Positions 1-5,909 of a DNA stretch of 9,814 nt are shown here, piece after piece (position 1 is the stretch's first letter; every line of letters begins with the position of its first letter). This DNA comes from Myxococcales bacterium. Lineage in GTDB: Bacteria; Myxococcota; Polyangia; Fen-1088. Both the position numbers and the translations under genes were made by a program. The DNA lies in assembly GCA_003153875.1 (NCBI GenBank), contig PMBY01000522.1, positions 4,457-14,270 on the forward strand, read 5' to 3'. The notes under the pieces are model-generated. The model was not told the DNA's origin and did not search any database. It saw only the letters and a list, made by a program, of their open reading frames with translations.

Positions 1-261
1 TGTCTGGTCATTGCCGTTGCCATCGATGGCCGCAACTACGGCATGGCTCTGCTTGGCACCGAAGGCAAGCTCGCCCGGTTCGGAGACGTAGCCCGCGTGG
101 TTGACTGGATAGTCACCCACAAGGCGAAGCTGACCACCGCCGCAACGGTTCAGGGACCACCACTCCCTGATGGCTTTTCGGGCATTCCAGACGCCGCCAC
201 GTTGCCGAAGCGTCAAAACCCTGATGGTGCGCCAGCGGCCTCGTCGTCCCGCGATCGATGA
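1..261 (+). CDS. C-terminal fragment of a peptidase S11 (D-Ala-D-Ala carboxypeptidase/endopeptidase-like) protein
   Basis: An open frame enters from the left edge and ends at TGA 259-261, giving the last 86 residues. The visible start CLVIAVAIDGRNYGMALLG, followed by GKLARFGDVARVVDWI, resembles the end of the catalytic domain in S11 penicillin-binding proteins of the PbpG/DacA type. In those, a conserved 'CLV...GR...VLL...GK..R..DA.R...W' stretch closes the domain. Such enzymes trim or cleave peptidoglycan peptides in the periplasm. The catalytic SxxK, SxN and KTG motifs would lie upstream, outside the window, so the assignment rests only on this tail. After about residue 42 the sequence is Pro/Ala-rich with no recognisable domain (GPPLPDGFSG, GAPAASSSRDR) and is probably a disordered tail. 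The ATG at 43 is internal and is not taken as the start. Confidence 0.6.
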   Translation, partial: CLVIAVAIDGRNYGMALLGTEGKLARFGDVARVVDWIVTHKAKLTTAATVQGPPLPDGFSGIPDAATLPKRQNPDGAPAASSSRDR

Positions 262-292
262 TGATGCCCGCAGCGTCAATTTCCCATGCCAA

Positions 293-307
293 CCACGGCG
301 ACCGTGG
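293..307 (+). terminator. Small hairpin after the S11 gene, possible terminator
   Basis: CCACGG (293-298) and CCGTGG (302-307) form a perfect 6-bp stem with a 3-nt CGA loop, 32 bases past the TGA at 259-261. No T-tract follows, so it is a weak candidate for intrinsic termination. The rest of 262-447 holds no gene. Confidence 0.3.
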
Positions 308-318
308 CGCCAACTTCG

Positions 319-347
319 TTGACATTGGCATTGCGGCCAGGTCCGAT
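319..347 (+). promoter_or_regulatory. Possible promoter for the VWA lipoprotein gene
   Basis: A perfect -35-like TTGACA lies at 319-324, with TCCGAT at 342-347 after a 17-bp spacer. The -10 matches only about half of TATAAT. It sits about 100 bases before the ATG at 448. A 10-bp perfect palindrome, ACTCGCGAGT, lies between promoter and start at 399-408 and could be an operator. All of this is inference from motif shape. Confidence 0.22.
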
Positions 348-447
348 GTTCTCCATAGTTAACTAAGATTCCCCTCGGCCCGTATCTTGCTGTAAGGTAC
401 TCGCGAGTTCCCACCATTTCCACGGTTCGTCCATGAGGAGGCTTTCC

Positions 448-2334
448 ATGGCCCGCAATTCTTCAAGGCGTTTGCCGCTTCTCCGTTGGCAGTATCTCCG
501 CTGGGCGTTGGTGATCCCTGCACTTCCGTTGGCTCTCTGGGCTTGCAACGGACACAAGCTGCAGACACCCACGCCGTTGCCACAGATGGAAACCGACTTC
601 TCGGTTCTGGTTAGCCCGGAGCGTGATGTCGACATCCTGTTCATGGTCGACAACTCGCCTTCGATGGACCCCAAGCAGAAGGCACTGGCAAACAACTTCG
701 GAAACATGATCGCTTCACTGAAGAACCTTCCCGGTGGCTTGCCTGACGTGCACATCGGCGTGGTCAGCAGCAACATGGGAGCTGGCAATGGCGCCATGGG
801 CGGCAACTGCGGCAATGGACTGGGCGACATGGGCCTGCTGTGGGGCAACGATTCCAGCAATGCCATCGCCTCCGTCGCTGCCAACGGCAACTACTTTGCA
901 AATCCAGATCCGAACAACCCTCCCGCTCCTCTGATAGCCCCTGGGTGCGGACTCAACGATGGCCAACGTTGGATCTCAGATATCCAGAGGATCGCCCCGC
1001 TGGTCGGGCGGGACCAGAACTACGATACCACCATGAAAATTGAAGACGTCTTCTCCTGCCTCGCCAAGGCCGTGGGCGTCAAGGGTTGTGGACAAGAGCA
1101 CCAACTGCAGGCGACTCGCGTGGCTCTCATCCCCCAGGCAGGAATCAACGATGCAAACAACGGGTTCCTGCGTTCCAACGCCTACCTTGCCATCGTTCTC
1201 ATCACCGATGAGGATGACTGCTCTGCCGACAACAGAAACGATTTCAACGACAACATGTTCGACATGGTTGGCAAGCGAGACGCGGGCGACACCACCAGCC
1301 TGCGATGCGCGGCGCGCGGCCATCTCTGTAACAACCAGCCAATTCCCAACTACGACGCAACGGCGATGGTGGCAGGGGTGGGCGGGGGCGGCTACCAGGG
1401 CCCGGCTTTCACGCACCTTTTCTCCGATTGCTCGGCCAAGACTCAAGCTGACCGCCAGAATCCAGACCACGTCTATCTGCCGCTATACGACGTTCGGGAC
1501 ATGATCGAGGGCGTGAACTGGGTCAAGGGCGTCCAGGCCGGACAGAAGATCCTGGTGTCTGGCATCATCGGCTGGCCCCCGGGCGCGAACGACACGGCCC
1601 TCCCGGCCACTGTTCAAACCAGTGATCAATACCGGATTGACAAGGATGCCACCTCTCTTCCGGCATCGCAGAAGACCCTGTGGGACTACATGCCCATCTG
1701 CTCGGATCCTAAACAACAGTCCAATGATGGCAATATCTACAAGGCCTATGGCGGTCTTCGCTTGAAGCAGTTCATCGATGCCTACGGCGACAATGGAAAG
1801 GTGTTCAGCATCTGCAACTCGGACTTCACCAATGCCATGAAGCAGATTGGAGACGCGATTGCTCAGGTGTTGAAGCCCGGCTGCGTGCAATACCCGTTGA
1901 TCGACACAAACTCGAAGACGGCTATCACCGAGCCCGAATGCCAGGTTCGCGACCGCACCCCATGCACCGAAGTATACAAGGACGGTTGCCTGGAAAGCCT
2001 CTTCAAGGAGACGAAACTCGCCGAGTGCAAAGACGCCAGCGGGAACATTCTCGACCCCACCAGTCTGGACCCCGCTTCCCATTCCCAGGCTGCAATCGAC
2101 GGTGTGCTCAACACCGTAACCACCCAGCGGCCTTGCTGGTACCTCTCCTATGACAACACCACCGCCACAGGTTGCTCGGCCGCGTACAAAGGCCAGAGGA
2201 TCTCTGCACTGCGCCCGACGGGCACAACGGCGCCCCCTGGCACGTTCCTGGGGATGCAGTGCCTGACCTGCGCAAGTGCTGACCAAAAGTGCTGTCCCCT
2301 CGACCAACCTACGTGCGACAAATCGAAACTGTGA
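448..2334 (+). CDS. Cysteine-rich von Willebrand factor A domain lipoprotein
   Basis: This gene encodes a 628-residue predicted exported lipoprotein. Start ATG 448 was chosen because GAGGAGG at 435-441 lies 6 bases before it; an upstream in-frame ATG at 433 overlaps that Shine-Dalgarno and is unlikely. The N-terminus has Arg-rich residues 1-18, a hydrophobic segment LVIPALPLALWA (21-32) and a lipobox ending at Cys33 (ALWAC), so the mature protein should be lipid-anchored. The VWA fold begins at DVDILFMVDNSPSM with MIDAS motif D68-N-S-P-S72, a metal-binding adhesion site; AIVLITDEDDCS supplies the later acidic strand. After the VWA core comes a long region with about 22 cysteines beyond the lipobox. 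It ends in CLTCASADQKCCPLDQPTCDKSKL-like spacing, suggesting many disulfides in the periplasm or outside the cell. VWA lipoproteins of this style are numerous in Myxococcota, mostly without known function. Ligand and partners are unknown; there is no obvious operon partner. Codon use looks less GC-extreme than the minus-strand genes. Confidence 0.85.
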   Translation: MARNSSRRLPLLRWQYLRWALVIPALPLALWACNGHKLQTPTPLPQMETDFSVLVSPERDVDILFMVDNSPSMDPKQKALANNFGNMIASLKNLPGGLPDVHIGVVSSNMGAGNGAMGGNCGNGLGDMGLLWGNDSSNAIASVAANGNYFANPDPNNPPAPLIAPGCGLNDGQRWISDIQRIAPLVGRDQNYDTTMKIEDVFSCLAKAVGVKGCGQEHQLQATRVALIPQAGINDANNGFLRSNAYLAIVLITDEDDCSADNRNDFNDNMFDMVGKRDAGDTTSLRCAARGHLCNNQPIPNYDATAMVAGVGGGGYQGPAFTHLFSDCSAKTQADRQNPDHVYLPLYDVRDMIEGVNWVKGVQAGQKILVSGIIGWPPGANDTALPATVQTSDQYRIDKDATSLPASQKTLWDYMPICSDPKQQSNDGNIYKAYGGLRLKQFIDAYGDNGKVFSICNSDFTNAMKQIGDAIAQVLKPGCVQYPLIDTNSKTAITEPECQVRDRTPCTEVYKDGCLESLFKETKLAECKDASGNILDPTSLDPASHSQAAIDGVLNTVTTQRPCWYLSYDNTTATGCSAAYKGQRISALRPTGTTAPPGTFLGMQCLTCASADQKCCPLDQPTCDKSKL

Positions 2335-2363
2335 CGCCCGACCATCACAGCATGTGATCGAGC

Positions 2364-2404
2364 CGAAAGCCGCTCTTCCTGAAACCAGGGATGAGCGGCT
2401 TTCG
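2364..2404. terminator. Long hairpin between convergent genes, probable bidirectional terminator
   Basis: CGAAAGCCGCTC (2364-2375) pairs perfectly with GAGCGGCTTTCG (2393-2404), a 12-bp stem. Inside it TTCCTG (2376-2381) pairs with CAGGGA (2386-2391; one G-T) around an AAAC tetraloop, leaving only T2392 bulged. It sits in the 82-bp gap between the convergent VWA gene (stop at 2334) and thyX (stop at 2417), the right place for a shared terminator. A clear T-run is absent on either side, so termination may be Rho-assisted or the stem may protect mRNA 3' ends. Confidence 0.6.
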
Positions 2405-2416
2405 CGATCAAGGGGG

Positions 2417-3430
2417 CTACCCGTCGCCAGGCTCTCGCTCGCCCCGCGGCACGGCAGCGGCGAAGCGATCGGCGAAGTCGGAGGCAGGACGCGCGCTGGC
2501 CAGGTCCAGCTCGAAGTCAGGAACCTGGCTCGGGCACAAGGTCGACAGAAACTCGTCCACCTCGCGATTGCTCAGGCCCAAAGCGCCCAGCTCTTCGCGA
2601 CCCAGGCGCCTCCCCTGCCCCTCGATGCTGTCCGCGCTGACGCGCAAGAGCGCGCGTAGGCCATCCAGCTCCATACGCGAAAACCGGGCTCCGCACACGT
2701 CGTAGTCGATCCACGCTTCGTAGGAAAGCGGTGCCACGCGCTTGAGCATGCCGGCCATCAGATTGCCGTACTGCTGGATTTCCCACTGCGCGTGCGAATC
2801 CACCCGCAAGGTCAGAAAGTGCAGCAAGTTGTGCAGATCGATCTTCCAGTACCACTGGGTGTAGGTTGACAGCGGCAAATCGATGCGCGCCAGCTCGCGC
2901 GCCACCTCGTGACTGGTCAGCCACTCATAAGTCGACACGGCGCCAGCCCGGCCCTCCTGCCATCGCTGCGTGGCCTCGCTACGCAGCCCAGCGGGCAGAG
3001 GCTGGCCGGTGCGTCCCTGGCGGTTCTGAGCGCTCTGCGCCTGCAGATGCTCGTCAGCCGGCGTGTAGAACAGCATGGGCATGAGGCTGTAGCGCCCCGA
3101 CAGTTCGTTGACGTTGGCGGTGCGATGTCGGATCCACTGACGCGCGACGAAGATGGGCATGCAGCAGTGGAACTTCAGCTCCACCATCTCACTGGGTGTC
3201 GTGTGCCGGTGGCGGCGCAGATAGCGAAGCAGTCCGCGCGTCTGGCTGCGCTGGCGCGTGCCGAAGCCATAGCTGACCCGAGCGGCCCGCTCGATGTCTT
3301 CGTCAGTGCCCATGTAGTCGACCAAGGCGACAAAACCATGGTCCAGCACCGGGAAGTACAGGCCCACGATCTCCTCGGCCCCCGGGCTGACCGTTCGCCT
3401 TGTGCTGTTCTGCAAGTGGGAGTCCGCCAC
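2417..3430 (-). CDS. thyX: FAD-dependent thymidylate synthase ThyX
   Basis: ThyX makes dTMP from dUMP using methylene-tetrahydrofolate, FAD and NADPH, replacing ThyA. The 337-residue protein shows the signature RHRX7S at R101-H102-R103...S111 (RHRTANVNELS, followed by GRYS), an upstream HTTPSEMVELKF block (76-87), and NLLHFLTLR (201-209) followed by AQWEIQQY, which form the flavin and dUMP pocket. It is longer than the minimal ~220-250 residue enzymes. The C-terminal part (about 245-295, FSRMELDGLRALLR and GLSNREVDEFL) resembles the extended ThyX form seen in alphaproteobacteria, so the length is probably natural. The start is GTG at 3430, supported by AGGAGG at 3439-3444, eight bases upstream. 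It lies 332 bp downstream of accA in the same direction, but a structured repeat fills that gap, so cotranscription is uncertain. Two palindromes just upstream of the RBS could be regulatory. Confidence 0.95.
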   Translation of the reverse strand: MADSHLQNSTRRTVSPGAEEIVGLYFPVLDHGFVALVDYMGTDEDIERAARVSYGFGTRQRSQTRGLLRYLRRHRHTTPSEMVELKFHCCMPIFVARQWIRHRTANVNELSGRYSLMPMLFYTPADEHLQAQSAQNRQGRTGQPLPAGLRSEATQRWQEGRAGAVSTYEWLTSHEVARELARIDLPLSTYTQWYWKIDLHNLLHFLTLRVDSHAQWEIQQYGNLMAGMLKRVAPLSYEAWIDYDVCGARFSRMELDGLRALLRVSADSIEGQGRRLGREELGALGLSNREVDEFLSTLCPSQVPDFELDLASARPASDFADRFAAAVPRGEREPGDG

Positions 3431-3559
3431 GGCCGTTCCCTCCTAAATGACCGGTCGTGATCTGCGGACCGCAGCACCTGGGATGGGCCTGAATTGCAGG
3501 GCCCTTGCACCCGGATTTCTGCCCATCAATGCGGGGCGGCGGTCAGCCGGCACACTTCT

Positions 3560-3580
3560 CCCTCTCCCGACGGGAGAGGG
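3560..3580. repeat. Stem-loop repeat, left copy
   Basis: Arms CCCTCTCCCG (3560-3569) and CGGGAGAGGG (3571-3580) form a near-complete palindrome centred on A3570. It is followed by CTGGGGTGAGGGTG, whose inverted counterpart flanks the right copy. Confidence 0.85.
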
Positions 3581-3688
3581 CTGGGGTGAGGGTGCTGGAT
3601 TGGACGTGAATCCCTGCCGCGGACCTGAGGCACGACACCGGCGTCGCTCCAACGTCTGGCCCAGGGAAACCATCGCCCTCACCCCCGG

Positions 3689-3711
3689 CCCCTCTCCCGA
3701 CGGGAGAGGGG
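3689..3711. repeat. Stem-loop repeat, right copy
   Basis: The same CCCTCTCCCG-A-CGGGAGAGGG core occurs at 3690-3710, extended by one C-G pair on each side. It is preceded by CCCTCACCCCCGGC, the inverted form of the flank of the left copy about 110 bases away. Confidence 0.85.
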
Positions 3712-3762
3712 AGAAGAAAGTGCTTGTCCTTGAATTGCGACCGGTCATCTAGCTCACGGCCA

Positions 3763-4770
3763 TCACGAAGCCAGACCGCCCGGTTCGACGAAGGCGCCCA
3801 TGCGCCGGTATTTCTGGTAACGCAGATCCTTGAGCAGGCTGGGCGGAAGCGGCAGCAGATCCGCCAGGTGGCGACGCAGGGCCGCGGCCAGATTGCGCGC
3901 GGTGAGGTCGAAGTTGCGGTGTGCGCCGCCCGGTGCTTCCGGCACGATCTCGTCCACGATGCCCAGACGGGCCAAATCGGGTGCCGTGATCTTCATGGCC
4001 TCGGCCGCTTCCGCCTTGCGCTCGTCACTGCGGAAGAGAATCGAAGCGCAGCCCTCAGGCGAAATCACCGAGTAGATGGCGTACTCCAGCATCAAGATGC
4101 GGTCCGCCACCCCGATGGCAAGCGCCCCGCCCGAGCCGCCTTCGCCAATGACCACGGCGATGATGGGCACCGGCAGCCCAGCCATGATCTCCAAGTTCTT
4201 GGCCACCGCCTCGGCCTGCCCGCGCTCCTCAGCGTCGATGCCAGGAAACGCGCCGGGCGTGTCGAGCAGACAGATGATGGGCTTGCCAAACCGTGCGGCC
4301 AGGTCCATCAGGCGCATGGCCTTGCGATAGCCCTCGGGTTTGGCCATGCCCATGTTGCGCGCCAGCTTCTCCTTGGTGGTGCGCCCCTTTTGCTGCCCCA
4401 GGCACAAGATGGGCACGCCTTCAAAGAAGCCGATGCCACCGATCATGGCGGCGTCGTCAGCAAAGCGGCGATCCCCGTGCAGTTCAGTGAAATCGGTGAA
4501 AAGCCGGCTGACATAGTCGAGCGTGTAGGGCCGGGCCGGGTGCCGCGCGAGCAGCACCTTCTGCCAAGGCGTCAGGTCGGAAAAGATCTGCTGCTGCAAC
4601 TCACGCGCTCGCGTCTCCAGGTTTTCGATCTCGCGCCGTATCTCCCCCGACAGCCGCGTGCGCTGCTTGAGTTCTTCCAGCTTGCGTTCCAGCTCGACGA
4701 TGGGGCGCTCGAAATCGAGCACCGGAGCTTCCCTGGTCTTTTCCTTCCTGTGTGGCATGCGGGTTACCAT
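3763..4770 (-). CDS. accA: Acetyl-CoA carboxylase carboxyltransferase subunit alpha
   Basis: AccA pairs with AccD to transfer the carboxyl group from carboxybiotin to acetyl-CoA, making malonyl-CoA for fatty-acid synthesis in the cytoplasm. The protein aligns along its whole length with the known family: N-terminal LDFERPIVELERKLEEL, WQKVLLARHPARPYTLDYV, GDRRFADDAAMIGGI, GQQKGRTTKEK, the carboxyltransferase core LLDTPGAFPGIDAEERGQ, then GEGGSGGALAIGVAD and SVISPEGCASILF, and a C-terminal GGAHRN. The start is not certain. ATG 4770 (MVTRMPHRKE, 335 aa) and ATG 4758 (331 aa) are both plausible, and a TTG at 4797 extends the frame further without an RBS. AGGA lies about 11 bases before 4758. miaA stops at 4814, only about 43 bases upstream, so the two are probably cotranscribed. 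accD and the biotin subunits are not in the window. Confidence 0.97.
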   Translation of the reverse strand: MVTRMPHRKEKTREAPVLDFERPIVELERKLEELKQRTRLSGEIRREIENLETRARELQQQIFSDLTPWQKVLLARHPARPYTLDYVSRLFTDFTELHGDRRFADDAAMIGGIGFFEGVPILCLGQQKGRTTKEKLARNMGMAKPEGYRKAMRLMDLAARFGKPIICLLDTPGAFPGIDAEERGQAEAVAKNLEIMAGLPVPIIAVVIGEGGSGGALAIGVADRILMLEYAIYSVISPEGCASILFRSDERKAEAAEAMKITAPDLARLGIVDEIVPEAPGGAHRNFDLTARNLAAALRRHLADLLPLPPSLLKDLRYQKYRRMGAFVEPGGLAS

Positions 4771-4813
4771 CCTGTTTCGGATCGGGTGCGGGGGCAAGAG
4801 ATCTATGAGGAAG

Positions 4814-5716
4814 TCAGAGACGGGCCGACAAGTCGCGGACGAGGGTGTTGAGGTCTGGGGGGACAGATGGACGCAAATCGGCTTGCTCGCGCCGAAACCA
4901 GGTCCGTTGGCGCCGGGCGTACGCCGCGGTGGCGGTCTTGGTTTGGGCCACGGCCTCGTCCAGCGTCACGAGGCCGTCGAGATGCTGGCCGAGCTGCTTG
5001 TAGCCCAATCCCGCCAAGGCGCGGCTGTGGCCGAAGCCAGCCAGGCGCAGAGCCTCGACCTCGGAGAGGAAGCCGGCCGCCATCATGCGCTCGACTCGGC
5101 TCTGAATCAGCAAGCGCAGCTGGTCGAGGGGGTAGTCGAGAACGACGACGAAGAGGCGCCCAGGAAGCGGCTGACCCACGGCGCGCCGGCGCAGCTCACT
5201 GATCGGGATTCCGGTCTGCTCGTACACCTCGAGGGCGCGGCTGGTGCGAACCAGATCGCCGGGAAGAATCTTCGCGGCGGCATCAGGATCGATCTCCTGC
5301 AGTCGCTGGTGCAAGGCTGGGACGCCAAGGGCGGCAGCCTCGGTCTGATGGCGCGCCCGTATCGTCGGATCGGGCGCGGGCGCGTCGAAGAGCCCGCCTC
5401 GCAGGGCGCGAAAATACAGTCCCGCACCGCCCACGATGATGGGAGTGCGCCCACGGCGGTGAATCTCATCGACGACGATGCGGGCCCGCTCGGCCCAGGC
5501 CGCGGCGTGGAACGGCTCGCCCGGGTCGACGAGATCGAGCAAATGGTGCGGGCAGCGGGCCTGCTCACTCTTGCTGGCCTTGCCCGTGCCGATGTCCATG
5601 CCGCGATAGACCTGCATGGAGTCGCAGCACACGATCTCGCCAGACAGTCGTTCCGCCAGCGCCAGCCCGAGTTCGCTCTTGCCTGAAGCGGTGGGTCCGA
5701 GGATAGCGATGACCAT
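4814..5716 (-). CDS. miaA: tRNA dimethylallyltransferase MiaA
   Basis: MiaA transfers a dimethylallyl group from DMAPP to N6 of A37 in tRNAs reading UNN codons (i6A37). The 300 residues match the family's usual length. The P-loop-like GPTASGKS is at 7-14, DSMQVYRGMDIGTGK at 32-46 contains the conserved Asp (D32) used as general base, PHHLLDLVDP follows at 56-65, and GGAGLYFRAL begins at 96. The usual GGTGLY/GGTMLY has Ala instead of Thr here, a mild variation. The C-terminal half contains SRALAGLGYKQL and the TATAAYARRQRTWFRR tRNA-binding helix. ATG 5716 directly precedes the conserved VIAILGPTASGKS; no good Shine-Dalgarno is visible. The neighbour upstream in transcription is mutL, an order known from many bacteria (mutL-miaA in E. 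coli). Here the pair is separated by a 193-bp repeat-filled gap. Confidence 0.97.
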   Translation of the reverse strand: MVIAILGPTASGKSELGLALAERLSGEIVCCDSMQVYRGMDIGTGKASKSEQARCPHHLLDLVDPGEPFHAAAWAERARIVVDEIHRRGRTPIIVGGAGLYFRALRGGLFDAPAPDPTIRARHQTEAAALGVPALHQRLQEIDPDAAAKILPGDLVRTSRALEVYEQTGIPISELRRRAVGQPLPGRLFVVVLDYPLDQLRLLIQSRVERMMAAGFLSEVEALRLAGFGHSRALAGLGYKQLGQHLDGLVTLDEAVAQTKTATAAYARRQRTWFRREQADLRPSVPPDLNTLVRDLSARL

Positions 5717-5745
5717 GTGATGGGCCGTGGATCTAAGCTAGCTAC

Positions 5746-5902
5746 TTCTCACAGAGGCCACATCGCAGCCTGACGGCCGCAACCAAGGGGATCACTCCGG
5801 CCACGGCCACGGCCACGACCACGGAAAGGATTCGGGTTGGCGCGGTCCGAGCTTCTTCTTTCCATTCGATCTCTGTGTACTCTGTGCTCTCTGTGGTGAA
5901 AA
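5746..5902. repeat. CACAGAG-type inverted repeat element between miaA and mutL
   Basis: The gap between mutL and miaA holds a left arm TTCTCACAGAGGCCACA (5746-5762) and a right arm with CTCTGTG starting at 5871, 5880 and 5889, an exact 9-bp period, followed by GTGAAAAAA. The arms are inverted relative to each other. Between them lie a GGCCAC tandem tract and a hairpin-forming stretch (GGAAAG 5823-5828 with CTTTCC 5858-5863, and TCGGGT with GTCCGA nearer the tip). No ORF of merit is present. It would be transcribed if mutL and miaA share an mRNA. Confidence 0.7.
5797..5824. repeat. GGCCAC short tandem repeat
   Basis: Three perfect GGCCAC hexamers (5799-5816) followed by GACCAC, flanked by CCGG and GG. 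This resembles, on the other strand, the GGTGGCC tract at 9574-9594. Confidence 0.75.
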
Positions 5903-5909
5903 AAGCTCG

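Larger units (their letters stand above)
3447..3748. repeat. MITE-like structured element with inverted repeats between accA and thyX
   Basis: The accA-thyX gap is bounded by an 11-bp perfect inverted repeat, ATGACCGGTCG at 3447-3457 and CGACCGGTCAT at 3738-3748. Within it lie two arms in inverted orientation (about 3554-3594 and 3677-3718). Each is built on a CCCTCTCCCG-A-CGGGAGAGGG palindrome and a GGGGTGAGGG-type flank. TTGGA (3600-3604) and TCCAA (3648-3652) could pair near the tip. No transposase is present and no clear target-site duplication was found, so 'MITE-like' describes shape only. The palindrome type is common in proteobacterial genomes and is often wrongly translated as short LPxGEGxGxRA-like peptides. 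Both strands of this element are open for about 300 bases, but neither reading frame looks like a protein. Confidence 0.65.

Noticed and set aside
325..341. TTGGCATTGC as a sigma-54 promoter before the VWA gene
   Set aside because: The GG and GC elements lack the required 10-bp spacing, so it does not fit a -24/-12 promoter.
1483..2307. 274-codon minus-strand frame inside the VWA gene
   Set aside because: The plus-strand protein has a signal peptide, lipobox, MIDAS motif and strong RBS; the antisense frame has no family signal.
3443..3752. Overlapping ~101-codon frames on both strands in the accA-thyX gap
   Set aside because: They are translations of an inverted palindromic repeat (LPLPTGEG / LPSGEGPGVRA-type peptides), a well-known source of false gene calls.
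3724..4851. Long + strand open frame (375 codons) opposite accA
   Set aside because: The minus-strand AccA matches its family end to end; the opposite frame is open because of GC-rich codon positions and shows no recognisable domain.
4658..5686. Long + strand open frame (342 codons) opposite miaA and the accA start
   Set aside because: MiaA motifs are clear on the minus strand; this frame overlaps two genes and has no domain or RBS support.
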